A program made the translations under genes and the position numbers. Shown here one piece after another: positions 12,239 to 22,418 of a stretch of DNA of 64,000 bases. Origin of the DNA: Prillingera fragicola (taxonomy: Eukaryota; Basidiomycota; Tremellomycetes; Trichosporonales; Trichosporonaceae). Under the pieces are notes generated by a model. It searched no databases and was not told where the DNA came from. It saw nothing but the letters and a program-made list of their open reading frames with translations. Where the stretch lies: NCBI GenBank assembly GCA_002335605.1, contig BEDY01000007.1, positions 310,001-374,000 of the forward strand, read 5' to 3'. How positions within the stretch are numbered: position 1 is the stretch's first letter; the number at the start of each line of letters is the position of its first letter.

Positions 12239-13627
12239 ATGACCAACCCTCCTGCCAACGGCGCGAGCCATGCTACCACCAGCAAGCCCGCCCCCAGACC
12301 CTTTACCTTCCCCACAGACCTCTCCCGCATCCAACCAACCTCACGCACAAAACGGCCTTTCACAGCTGGGGACATTGAGCGCTTCCGTGCCATCTGTAAG
12401 CTAACCTCTACTTCCGAAACCTTGCTGACATCGCAGGTGCCCAACAAACCGACAAAGCAGACTATCCCAACTGCGCGGCAGTCGTTTCAAACGCCGTAAT
12501 CTACGACGCCGCCCACCTCCGTGCTGTCACCCGCGGCCCGCAAGAAGAGCGCGACGCACTCATGGCCGAACTGCACCGTTGCCTCCTTCAAGGCCCAGGA
12601 GTCTACGCCATCACTGGCGCCTACTCCGACTTGTCGGTCGTTGACGCCGCCTCTGCCGCCTTCTCCACCATTATTGAGCGCGAAAAGGCCTCCGGGACAG
12701 CAAAGGGCGACCACTTTGCCAAAGCGGGCACGAACGACCGGATCTGGAACTCATTCCAGAAACACGCCGAGGTGGATCCCGCGAGTTTTGTCGAGTATTA
12801 TGCCAACGAGATGCTCGCGCTGGCGTGTGAGAGCTGGCTCGGCCCAGGGTATCAGGTCACTGCGCAGACCAACGTCGTCAAGCCCGGCGGCAGGGCACAG
12901 CAGCCTCATCGTGATTACCGTGAGTGCCACAAACCCCTACTCACTGACCTCCCAGACCTCGGGTTCCAAGACGAGCCAACGGCCGCGCGATTCCCCATAG
13001 TTTCCCAAATCGCCTCCCAGCTCCTCACTCTACAAGGCGCCGTCGCGCACACTGACATGCCGCTCGCCTCGGGCCCCACCCAGCTCCTCCCCTACAGCCA
13101 GCACTACGACTATGGCTTCCAAGCGTACCGGCACCAGGCGTTCCACGACGTCTTCCACGAGCACATGGTCCAGGTCCCGCTCCGGAAGGGCGACATGCTA
13201 TTCTTCAATCCCGCGCTGTTCCACGCCGCGGGTGACAATGACACCGCAGTCGACCGCGCTGCTAATCTGGTCCAGATTTCGGCGTGCTGGGGCAAAGCCA
13301 TGGAGAGCGTTGATCGCGCGTGGATCGTCAGGCATTGCTGGAACGAGATCAGGGCTTTTTGCAACGGTACCGCCAAGCGCAAAGCCCACGTCTCGGAGAT
13401 TCAGGCGCTCGTCGCTGCCGTTTGCGACGGGTATTCATTCCCTACCAATCTCGACAAGGACCCGCCGCCGCCTGATGGAGTGAGTTTTTGCAATGTTGCA
13501 CGTAACTGACGGACAGCACTGCCCGCCTACGCAGAAGGATCTCGTCGAGGAGGCGCTTGCTGCTGATGTTGACCAGGCCCAGATTACCAACAAGCTGGAG
13601 GCATATGCGCAGAAGCGCCTGCCGTAG
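12239..13627 (+). CDS. Phytanoyl-CoA dioxygenase (PhyH)-like Fe(II)/2-oxoglutarate oxygenase
   Basis: Exons 12239-12395, 12437-12919, 12956-13479 and 13517-13627 add up to 425 codons (424 residues). The 36-nt second intron could be read through in frame, but removing it restores the motif HRDYHLGFQ. In that motif His210 and Asp212 are the HxD iron ligands of the PhyH fold. The distal ligand region is FNPALFHAAGDNDTAVDRAANLVQ, with the second His and the 2-oxoglutarate-binding Arg. Family members hydroxylate lipids or secondary metabolites; the substrate here is unknown. The gene is divergent from the SSADH gene and shares its promoter region. There is no signal peptide, so it is probably cytosolic or peroxisomal; no clear peroxisomal targeting tripeptide ends the protein (it ends KRLP). 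Confidence 0.85.
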
Positions 13628-13792
13628 TTGGCCCAAGAAGGTCACCATCTTGTGGATAAATGCAAGTAGTTAATGAAGCAACTGGGCTAGGCAGCTGTTG
13701 GCGCAGAGCTTTGATCAGTGGGAGTAAGTGGCGTGAGCTGGTCGTAATAGCTACATCCACCAATCGCTACACTGTGAACCGCATCTACTCAT

Positions 13793-15570
13793 TCACCGTC
13801 CCGCTTCCTTCCCCTCAACCTCCTCGTCAGACACAACCCTTCCAGCTTCATCAACCTCCAAACTCATAGCCCTAGCCTCTGCGGCCCCCTCCTCGCCGAG
13901 CAACTCCTCGAGCAACCCATGGTCGTCCAGCTCGTGGTCCCCGTCGCCGTAATCTGTCAACTCGCTGTGCGCGCAAACAGTCGTTAGGGGTTCGGTGCTG
14001 TGCCCTTGGGTCATGATTGTCGTGTACACTTCGCCAATGCCCTGCGCCCGCAGCATTCTGCAACGTTAGTGCCTAGGAGGCGGAAAAGCAAGTGGCAGAC
14101 TCACAAGTCGGAATGATCTCCATCCTCGACATGATGCACGGCCAAGTGGATCTCGGCAGGATGACTTGCAAGCGTCTTATTCAACCACTCTTCAAACAGT
14201 CAGCTCCCCACTCGAATGCCGACTCACGCTGCCCGTTCCTCGGCACCATCCCGTCCATCCCTCCCCACCAGACGTTCAGCTCGATCCGCCGTATATCCTC
14301 CCAGCCATAGTTGGTCTTCTGGGCCGCTTGCACCATGCCCGCTACGGCGTCCAACTCGCGCGTAAACCATGCTGGACCCGAGTCGGCACCGCCGCGGTTC
14401 AGGCAAAGCATGTGCTCTTGTCCAACGTTAGCATTGGATCCAGGACACACGAAGAAGGGGCTCACCTTGGCCGACACCGCGGAAATCCTCGGCATACATG
14501 TAATCCATCGTGAGCTGTCATCAGCACCGCACCACTCTCAACGCGCGACTCACGTATTTCGCACTTGGGCCCCACAATCTCCTCCGTTTAGGCTTCTCCT
14601 CCTCCCCGCCTGCATCAGCTGCAGCGTCGCTCTGGGGCACAGGAATCCCGCCCTCTTTCTCCTTCTCCTTTGGCGTGTCACTCCCACCATTGTGCTGGGG
14701 ACTCTCTGCCCGGTCCGGCGTATGCGCCGCCGTGTGACTCTTGCCCCACCAGCTCTTCATCGCACCCAACGCGCCCCCAACAGCACCTCCCACCGCTTTT
14801 GTCGTCGCGCCATAAGTCTCGCCAGCGTGCTTGAAGGCTTCTTCCATGCTCTTTATCGCGGGCACGACATAGGGAAGCGTCACGTCTTGGGTCGTTATGA
14901 GCCCGTCTGGGATCCAGTCCAGTAGCTGCCTGTACGCTAATGGGTCCGACGCTGGCAGGGGCGGCGACCAGGGTGAGATAAAGTAGACGTTTGGCGGAGG
15001 GGTGAGGCCGGTGAGGAAGACGTTTGGGTGGGCTGCGAGGAGGCGGAGTGCGCAGCTGCGGGTGTTAGGTGCGTGACAGGGGTGGCGGAGACTTGGGAGC
15101 AGGGAGCAGACGTACTAGACTCCTGCGCTTGTGGCGACCATGTGCGCGACTTTGACGTCGAGGTGCTCGAGGACAGACTCTATGTGCTCTGAGAAGTGTT
15201 AGACTAGTGGTCCAAACGCAGAACGCCCCGGGACGCACGGCACGAGACGGCGATGCGATCCTTCAGCGGCACCATCGGCGTTGCTCCGCACCCTGGACGA
15301 TCGACAGTGATGAGCCGTAGGCCATAGCCGCTAGCGAGCGGGTCTGCCTTGTTAGCGCATCCTCTGACTGCCCGCCTGTGTACCTTGGGGAGCAGAAAAC
15401 CATCTTGTGCACCCGGACGGAGGTACAAAGAGGACTGGGATGCCGTTTGGGTCTCCAATATCAGAGTAGCTGACTGGCATGTTTGTGCGTGGACATTGTG
15501 GGAGTTTCAAGTTGAACTTGAATAGTGACAAGTATCCTTGTGGGTCTGTGAGAGGTGTTGGATCCTCCAT
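13793..15570 (-). CDS. Alpha/beta hydrolase-fold protein, eight exons
   Basis: Exons 15570-15384, 15343-15239, 15188-15116, 15055-14554, 14514-14466, 14416-14228, 14189-14105 and 14057-13793 join to 484 residues; every junction keeps frame. The fold is shown by VLFVPPSGCTRWF (oxyanion strand), RLITVDRPGCGAT and a nucleophile elbow VATSAGVY with Ser118 (first Gly of GxSxG replaced by Ala). Near the end DGDHSDL supplies the probable catalytic His. An insert of about 75 residues rich in Ala, Gly, Lys and Glu sits between core strand regions, and the C-terminus is acidic. The family covers esterases, lipases and thioesterases, so the substrate is unknown. An alternative in-frame ATG at 15741 would add 57 residues. 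Confidence 0.85.
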
Positions 15571-15930
15571 GCTGCGGGGGTTTGTTATGAATGAGAGTGA
15601 TTGATGAGAGTGAATGGGAAAGAGTACGAGTAGCGGGACGATGGCAAGGGGAACATGGTCGTCACCGTCACAGGTGACTGCCGTCCTGGGTGGGCGATCG
15701 ACCTCCACCTCGCGCCAGTTGGCCTTCGTCGTCCGGTCCATACTCCTTTCCTACAATCTTTTTGGTCTCGTTCGTCGTCTCTTCATCCATCTTGTTAGCA
15801 TCATCTACTCCACATCTTGAAGCCATCTAGTGACTCTCATCTGTCAAGCGACGCGACAAACACTTGTCTGCAAGAAAAGGAAACAACAAAAAAGTACCAG
15901 GAACAAGAAGCAGCTCTCCACCCAGAAACG

Positions 15931-17652
15931 ATGGACGCGTCCTCTTCCACCCCCCGCCAGTCGAGCACACCAGACTCACATGCACACGACGACAACACGG
16001 ACACACACGCCTCCAAACGCCGTAGGCTCTCCGACGATCATGACCAAGCACAGCTGAGCCGAGGATCCGAAAGCGGAGCAGGAGGAGCTGGTGTGTCACC
16101 TATTCAAGTCCCTGCCAACGCCGCCTCCGAGTCTGTGCCCACGCCACCATCCCATCGACTGGAATCAGACCATGGTGTTGGACATTCACTCTCAGTTCAG
16201 CATTCAGCTGCAGCTTCTCACAACTCGAGCGCCCACCCCAGCCCAGAGAGGAAACTCAAGCCCACGAGCAGTAGCGACAGGCCAAAGGCCAAGAGCAGCG
16301 CTGCGAGCACCCCGACGGGTGGCGAGAAGAAGGCCGTCAAGTCGAAAGAGAAGGAGAGGGACAGGGCAAAGGAAAAGGACAAGAAGAAGAAACCCAAAGG
16401 CAAAGTGAGCTCATCAGGCCCCCGGCATCACCCGCCCCTTCCTCGTCAGTCGTCGCTAACGTTCAGGTTGACGAACTGAAGGGCGAAGACCGCTCACGCG
16501 CCCGTTCCACTTCTTCCCTCTCCAACCGCTCCCCATCACGCGACACCCCCGACGACGACGACGACGACAACGACGACATCTACTGCATTTGCAAAGGAGA
16601 GGGCGACGACGACACCATGGTCGGCTGCGAGACGTGCGACAACTGGTTCCACCCCGGGTGTGTCGACATTGCCGCTGAGGACCTCGACCGTCTCGACGTG
16701 TACGTGTGCGCGGCTTGCGAGAGCAAGACTACGCTGCGTACGACATATAAGCGGCTCTGTGCTAGGGAGGGATGTGATCGTACAGCAACAAGAAATGAGT
16801 CCAAGTGAGTCAACCACGAGGAAGGTCGCTGACGCCGAGGTTTTGCTCCTCCCGCTGCGCATACACCCACGCCCAGAGCATTGTCGAGGGCATCACCAAC
16901 AAGGCCGCACTCAAGGAGCTGTCTCATACCCTTGCAGCCTATCCGTCTCCCACACCGAGTGTGCACATTGAGCTCGCCGACGACGCCCCGCCCGCCACCG
17001 ACGTACCGACCGACAACTCGGAGGCAGCAACGCTCCTCGCCTCTCTGCGCGCCCAAGAGGCCGGCGTCGCGCGTGCCCTGGATCTCGTGGCCAAACGTCA
17101 AGACATTCTTGCCTCAGCCCTAGCCGCCTGGGAGGGCATGGCTTCGACTGTCTCCAACGAACCTGCGCCTGCGCCGAAACGCAAAAGCAAGACCAAGCGC
17201 GGCAACGAGCCCGTGGAGGTCAAGCCGTGTGGCTGGGACGCCAGGTTGGTTTGGGACGATGCCGCTGTCTTTGCGTGGACGGGAGGGGATGAGGTCAAGG
17301 AGGAAGTCAAGATGGAGACTGAAGGGGAAGAGGCCAACGGGGGCAACGGCAGGCCAGTGTGCATGGCCGGAAAGAGGTGTGACCGGCATCAAGGGTGGCA
17401 GCGGACTGTGGCATATGCGCTCGAGCTGGAGGCTGCTGGTTTGGTGAGTCAACGGTATACATTGGAGAGTCCGAGCTGACTGGCAGACGCGCCAGAAGGA
17501 TGACCTCGCTGCGCAGGTTGAGTGCATTGAGCAAGCCGGGGAAGCGGCGGTGGCGGCCCGGAAAGCCCGGTGAGTGCTCTGTCAATCTACAGTGAGGCAC
17601 TGCTGACAAACGCAGCGATATTGTGCATCGCCATATGAGCAAGACTGAGTAG
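15931..17652 (+). CDS. SPP1: PHD-finger protein Spp1/CFP1-like, COMPASS (Set1) subunit
   Basis: Five exons (15931-16404, 16467-16804, 16840-17443, 17487-17569, 17616-17652) give 511 residues. After a disordered Ser-rich, then Lys/Glu-rich N-terminus and a run of Asp, a C4HC3 PHD finger runs from IYCICKGEGDDDTMVGC through CDNWFHPGC to VCAAC. It is followed at once by a second Cys cluster (CAREGCDRTA...KFCSSRCAYTH) that is the hallmark of Spp1 and animal CXXC1. A coiled-coil region and a C-terminal Cys/His cluster (CMAGKRCDRHQGWQ) complete the layout. Spp1 reads H3K4 methylation and stimulates Set1 methyltransferase in the nucleus. The TTG upstream of 15931 was not used as start. Confidence 0.85.
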
Positions 17653-17846
17653 AGCACTGTAGATAGATGTTCCATGTTTCCATGCATAGTCAGCATAGGT
17701 CGCTGCGCCGTCTAGAGGCTTCCGCAAGTACTCCGGAACCGGTGCTTAGTAAAATCGCGGAGACCTCCACTTTTCAGAAATCGTCATTGCACCAAAATTC
17801 TCCCTGGTCACTTCCACACTCTTCTGCTCATCCCAACCAAACGACC

Positions 17847-19403
17847 ATGCAGCAGGACCACGCCCACGAACACCCCGCCCCCGCGGCGCACGAAGAGGAG
17901 GAGCAGGATGTGCAGCTCGAAGACGACGACGTGGTCGAGGTCGTCGAGGATGATGGCCTGGACGAGGAGCCGATGGACGAGGACGAGGACGACATGGACG
18001 GCGGCGGCGGCGGCGGCGAGGTCGGTGAGATCATGATTGGCGCACCCGCACCCGGGGAGGAGGAGGCGATGCAGGCCGAGATGGACGCTATCACGGACAC
18101 GTCGGTTGGCGCCAACAGTAAGTTTTACTGCTACTTGCCGTTCTTTGTAAACAATAGCTGACACAGCAGCCGTTCACAAGGCCGGCCAGTCAATCTTTGC
18201 CCTCGCGCTCCACCCCTTGTTCCCCAACCCCCCTATCGCCGTCAGTGGTGGCGAGGACGACATGGCGTACGTCTTTGCGCCCCTGCCTCCCGGCGCCGAC
18301 GAGATCAACAACGAGACCTTTGTCCCCTTCCAGCTGAGTGGACATACCGACTCTGTCGTCGCTGCCGAGTGGAGCCACGACGGCGAGATGGTCGCTACGG
18401 CAGGTATGGACGGCAAGGTCTATGTCTGGCGCCGTGTGGGCGAGGACTGGAGCCGGTTTGAGCCCGTGGCCGAGCTCGAGGCTGGAAGCGAGGTGCAGTG
18501 GGTACACTGGCATCCCAAGGGACCTGTTCTTGCTGCCGGCTGCGAGGACTCGAGTGTGTGGTTGTGGCAGTGTGAGTAGTCTTTGTGGATGTAGAGAACG
18601 CTCGCTAACCCTCGCAGTGCCCTCTGGCAACACCATGACGGTCCTCTCGGGCCACACCATGCCCGTGACCGCCGGCGCGTTCCCGCCTCCCAACGGCCGC
18701 CAGCTCCTCACCGCCTCTCTCGACTCGACCCTCATCCTCTGGAACCCCGCAGCGAGCACGCCCATGTTCAAGACTTCAGTCTTCTGCCCGCCCAACACCC
18801 CCGAGCTCGACCCGAGCGTGCACGGTATCACCGCGCTCGCCGTGTCGCCCAACGGCACCATTGCCGCGGTCGGATCTGCCGGTGGTGAGGTCAAGCTGGT
18901 GTCGCTCCCCAAGGGAGACGTTGTCGGCAAGCTCATCGGCCACGCCGAGGGCGAGTCGGTCGAGGCCCTCGCGTTTGTCGACCTCCTGAACGGTGCCGGC
19001 GGTGGTAAGGGTGTTGTCCTGATTTCGGGTGGCACCGACGGCAAGGGCTTTGTCTGGGACATTGCCACTGGACGTGTTCGCGCCGAGCTTTCGCACGACG
19101 TGAGTCCCCGTTTCCGTATTGTTGAACTGTACTAACATAACGTAGGAGCCCATTACCTCGCTCGCCACCCACCCGGCCCCCTCTGTGCACCTCGTCACCT
19201 CAGCCAGCGCTGACCGGACCCTCAAGACCTGGGACGTGCGTACCGGCACTCTCATTGTCGAGCACAAGGGCCACACTGGTGTCGTTAATGGTGTCGCCGT
19301 CGCTCCCGCTCCCGAGGGAACCGACTCGCCCGCACAGCTGCCCCAGTCCCAGGTCGTTATTAGTGCGGGTGACGAGGGTGTCAGTCTTGTTTACCGTCTT
19401 TAA
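17847..19403 (+). CDS. SQT1: WD40 protein Sqt1/AAMP-like, Rpl10 (uL16) chaperone
   Basis: Four exons (17847-18117, 18170-18571, 18618-19099, 19146-19403) give 470 residues. An N-terminal tail very rich in Asp/Glu with a Gly run (residues 18-70) is followed by about seven or eight WD40 repeats (for example LSGHTDSVVAAEWSHDGEMVATAGMDG, ending WVRR- or WDIATG-like). This acidic tail plus a beta-propeller is the Sqt1/AAMP arrangement. Yeast Sqt1 binds the nascent N-terminus of ribosomal protein Rpl10 and delivers it to late 60S particles. Acceptor choice at 18166 or 18169 changes one residue only. It lies about 195 bp after SPP1 and before SPO7, all on the plus strand. Confidence 0.85.
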
Positions 19404-19681
19404 ACGACCACACCGTGCTTTGTGCAGGAGGGTGAGGGGACGAGGAGGAGTGTATGTTATAGCTATAGATGCATCAGGATATGAACTGGACCACCCATGC
19501 ATAGAGAAATGGACTGACGGAAGATGCAAGCCCCAGCCAACCCCACCTCGCACTGGTGCCCCACGCCACAGTCTTCAGCCACCCCACGGCTAATCCACCT
19601 CCACCATCCTCAGCATCACCCACAGCTTTCACCCCCAACACATCCTTCCTACCCACAACCAAAGCACAGCAGAGGGCAAAG

Positions 19682-21320
19682 ATGCCAGGTCCTCCAGCGC
19701 GCGTCCCCACCCCGGCGCCCATCAAGCGGCCCTCGCCCTCGGCGCCATTCCACCCGCCCAGCGACACGTCGACCTACAGGGATCTGCTGCTGTTTGAGGA
19801 ACGGCTCAAGATGAATGCCGAAATGCTGAGGAGGAGGCGGAGGAGGTATAGTGGTGAGCACTTGTCTGCGCCGGGGTGTTAGTGCTGGAGTGTAGGAGTG
19901 ACGGCTGGAGAGGGGGGGACGGGCCGAGGTGTGTTGGGGACGTTGCCCCAATTGTTATGAGACGACGTCGCTTGTTGGCCGCGCCGGGCGGCCAACTGTC
20001 GTCGGGGCGGTGCATACGATAGTGTGCATCTATGCTCAGAGCGATTTTGAGTTCATTGCAAAGATCTGGAACTGCTTGGGCATTGCCTCGATCATGTTGT
20101 GGGTTGTGCAAGAGGGCCAAGGTCTAGGCGACGTTGTTGATGCCACCTCTTGGTCTTGTAGTTCATGGAGTGATCGTGTGGGCGGCTCCTTGGGCTGCTG
20201 AGCTTCTTTTTTCGAGGTTCTCTGCATACTCTCGAGCTGATACCCGCCTCTTGAAGGCGAGGCATGGGTTCTGGCTATTGTCGAAGCTCCGCTGACACCT
20301 CAGTGTTCCTGTACACATTCATGTCGGCCTTTGGTCTCATGGCCTATCGTCTGGTCGTCTTGCCGCCCTCAGTACGTAGGATTCTTTCTGCGGAAGAGTC
20401 ACATGGACGCTTGTTGACATTGCAGAACTGGGCCGCGTTCCGAGCTCTTCAGGCCGCCGTTGCCGTTGTGTTCATCACCCTCGCTCTGTTCTTTGCTTCA
20501 GGCATGTACGAGGAGAAGATTCGCTATGCCCACAGGTGAGTCGCTCTTTGGCGCTGATGGCTTGCTGGCCGGCAGACGCAAGAATGTGTGCTAACAGCAC
20601 AGCTACATAAACCACTCAAACAAGGCTCTCCGCCCGCTCAACATGTACCTCAACGTGCGCCGCGCACCCACTACCCTCTTCTCGATCCTCTCCTACCTGC
20701 CGCTCCCCAAAGCTCTCCGCCCGTCCCCACCACCCATGAAAGCCCAGCCCGGTCCAGGCGGCAAGGGCCGCCCTTCAACTGGACCTCCAGCGACCGTCTC
20801 TGGTCGCCGCGTCTCCCACGGCAGCGCGACGGTCATGGCTCAAATCCCTCCTTCCTCCAACCCCCGCGGCGAGCTGATATTCTCGTCCCGCGTCGACCAC
20901 CATTTCGAAGAAGGCTACAAACGGTACCGCGCTGCGTTTGAGCGCCGCCGGGACGAGCGCGCACGCGAGGATGCCCGCGCTGCAGGCGGGTGGTGGGCTC
21001 TTATCATGCGCGGAGGACGCAAGGCGCCACCGCCGCCGATCAAAGTCGAGCGGCCACGCAGCTTTGATGGGTCATCGGCGCTGGCGAGTGGTCCTACGCC
21101 GCCGGGCAGTCGTCTTGGCACCCCACCTCCTGGAAGCCACATTCGCCGGCGCTCCAGCGCGAGTGCGAGTGGTGTGAGCCCTCCGCCGACCCCGCGACGC
21201 AGCAGGAGGGAGCGTGAACGGAGTGTCTCGCCCGAACCAGGACGGGAGCGCGCCGAGAGCTACTCTTTCGCTGACAAGGTCGGCGTTGCCGAGGCTGTCA
21301 GTGCAGGTGCGAGGTCGTAG
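19682..21320 (+). CDS. SPO7: Spo7-like regulatory subunit of the Nem1 lipin phosphatase
   Basis: Exons 19682-19853, 20304-20371, 20426-20535 and 20603-21320 join to 355 residues. Residues 30-57 (TYRDLLLFEERLKMNAEMLRRRRRRY) match the conserved N-terminal Spo7 helix; two transmembrane segments follow (about 58-79, FLYTFMSAFGLMAYRL; and about 82-108, AVAVVFITLALFFASGMY), then the YEEKIRYAHR/YINHSNKALRPLNMYLN segment conserved in the family. The C-terminal 200 residues are Pro/Arg/Ser-rich. With Nem1, Spo7 dephosphorylates lipin Pah1 at the nuclear envelope/ER and so sets phospholipid versus triglyceride synthesis. The first intron is 450 nt, ten times the local norm. Confidence 0.85.
19854..20303 (+). 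other. Exceptionally long (450 nt) first intron of SPO7
   Basis: Donor GTGAGC and acceptor CACCTCAG join the two halves of the Spo7 core in frame, with nothing missing between the Arg-rich helix and the first membrane segment. I found no conserved exon, snRNA sequence or unambiguous C/D-box snoRNA inside. Confidence 0.6.
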
Positions 21321-21466
21321 GTATGCATTCTGTGCAGAAGCAAATGACTCCATTCTCGACGCACGACTGACGCTGCTGCTGACGTCAAGCAGCCCACCGG
21401 GGCGCATGAGCACTTGCTGACCATGAGAGTTGCTTTCACTCATCCCCGTCCTCTCACTCATGCATC

Positions 21467-22234
21467 ATGCGCTCGTTTCTCGCTCGCCTCTTCCATCGCG
21501 ATCTGACGTTTTACGCGGGCGACTTCGAGCTCGTCTCGTCTGACGGGGTGCGCTTCTACGTAGCGTCCTACCACCTCTTCTCCGCCTCGTAAGCCACCCG
21601 CCCGCTCTCGTCACTCACAGCCAGCACGCTCTTCCAAGCCGAAGCTCTCTCCTCAAACCCACGCAAGAACACACCCCCACGCATCGCCTTTACCAACCCC
21701 ACGATCGAATCCGCACCGATCATCCGCCTGTTCCTGTCCCTCATCGCCGACGGCCGCCTCCCCCTCCCCTCGGACGCGGCGATCGCGCCCACGCCAGCAG
21801 TGTACATCAAGACGATCCACTCACTGGTGCTGTTCCTAAGGAAACACGCCTGCACGGCCCATACCCGCCTCCTCTTCATCTTTCTGAAAGAAGCCCTGCG
21901 CAGCAGGCAAATCACGCCTCTGTGTCTCTTTGTCGCTGGCGCCGCTGCGAATGACAAGGAAATGTGTATCCACGCCGTCGAAGTGGATATCTACAAAAAG
22001 GCAGGCGTGCACGAGGTCCTCAACAGTCTGAGGCCCGGGTGGATTGCGCTAGACGTGTTTGCGCTCATTCCCCCCGCGTGGATGTGGGCGCTGTGTCGGA
22101 CCGATGAGGAGAGGGGGCTCGTGAGGCCCAACTTTGCGAAACACCTCACAGAGGCGTTGACGAGGGGGATCGGGACCATGGTTGCGGATGAGGGGTCGGT
22201 GTCCACTGTCGTGGCTGTGTCGGGTAAGGACTAG
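21467..22234 (+). CDS. BTB/POZ-like protein
   Basis: Two exons (21467-21588 and 21625-22234; 36-nt intron ending CCAG) give 243 residues. The N-terminal half, FYAGDFELVSSDGVRFYVASYHLFSASSTLF, resembles the start of a BTB domain (DVxLxSSDGxxFxVHxxxLxxxSxxF), followed by a helical segment with PAPIIRLFLSLIADG-type spacing expected for the rest of the fold. The C-terminal half is all-helical (VHEVLNSLRPGWIALDVFALIPPAWMWAL). Such proteins are numerous in tremellomycetes; partners and role are unknown. It ends 184 bp from the convergent CDC11 stop. Confidence 0.7.
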
Positions 22235-22418
22235 CATGTTCAGCTGTTGCCGTAGAATCTCTTGATTGGGCGCGATGCCACTTCGACGTCAGTGACGTTG
22301 TACACAGTGCGTGGTAGAAGTGTCATTGCATAGCACTACTCATACAAAGACCCAGATCAGAGTCCCCTTTTGCCCCTTTTCATTACAACTGTCCTTCAAC
22401 TCCCCCTTCTCTTGTCGC

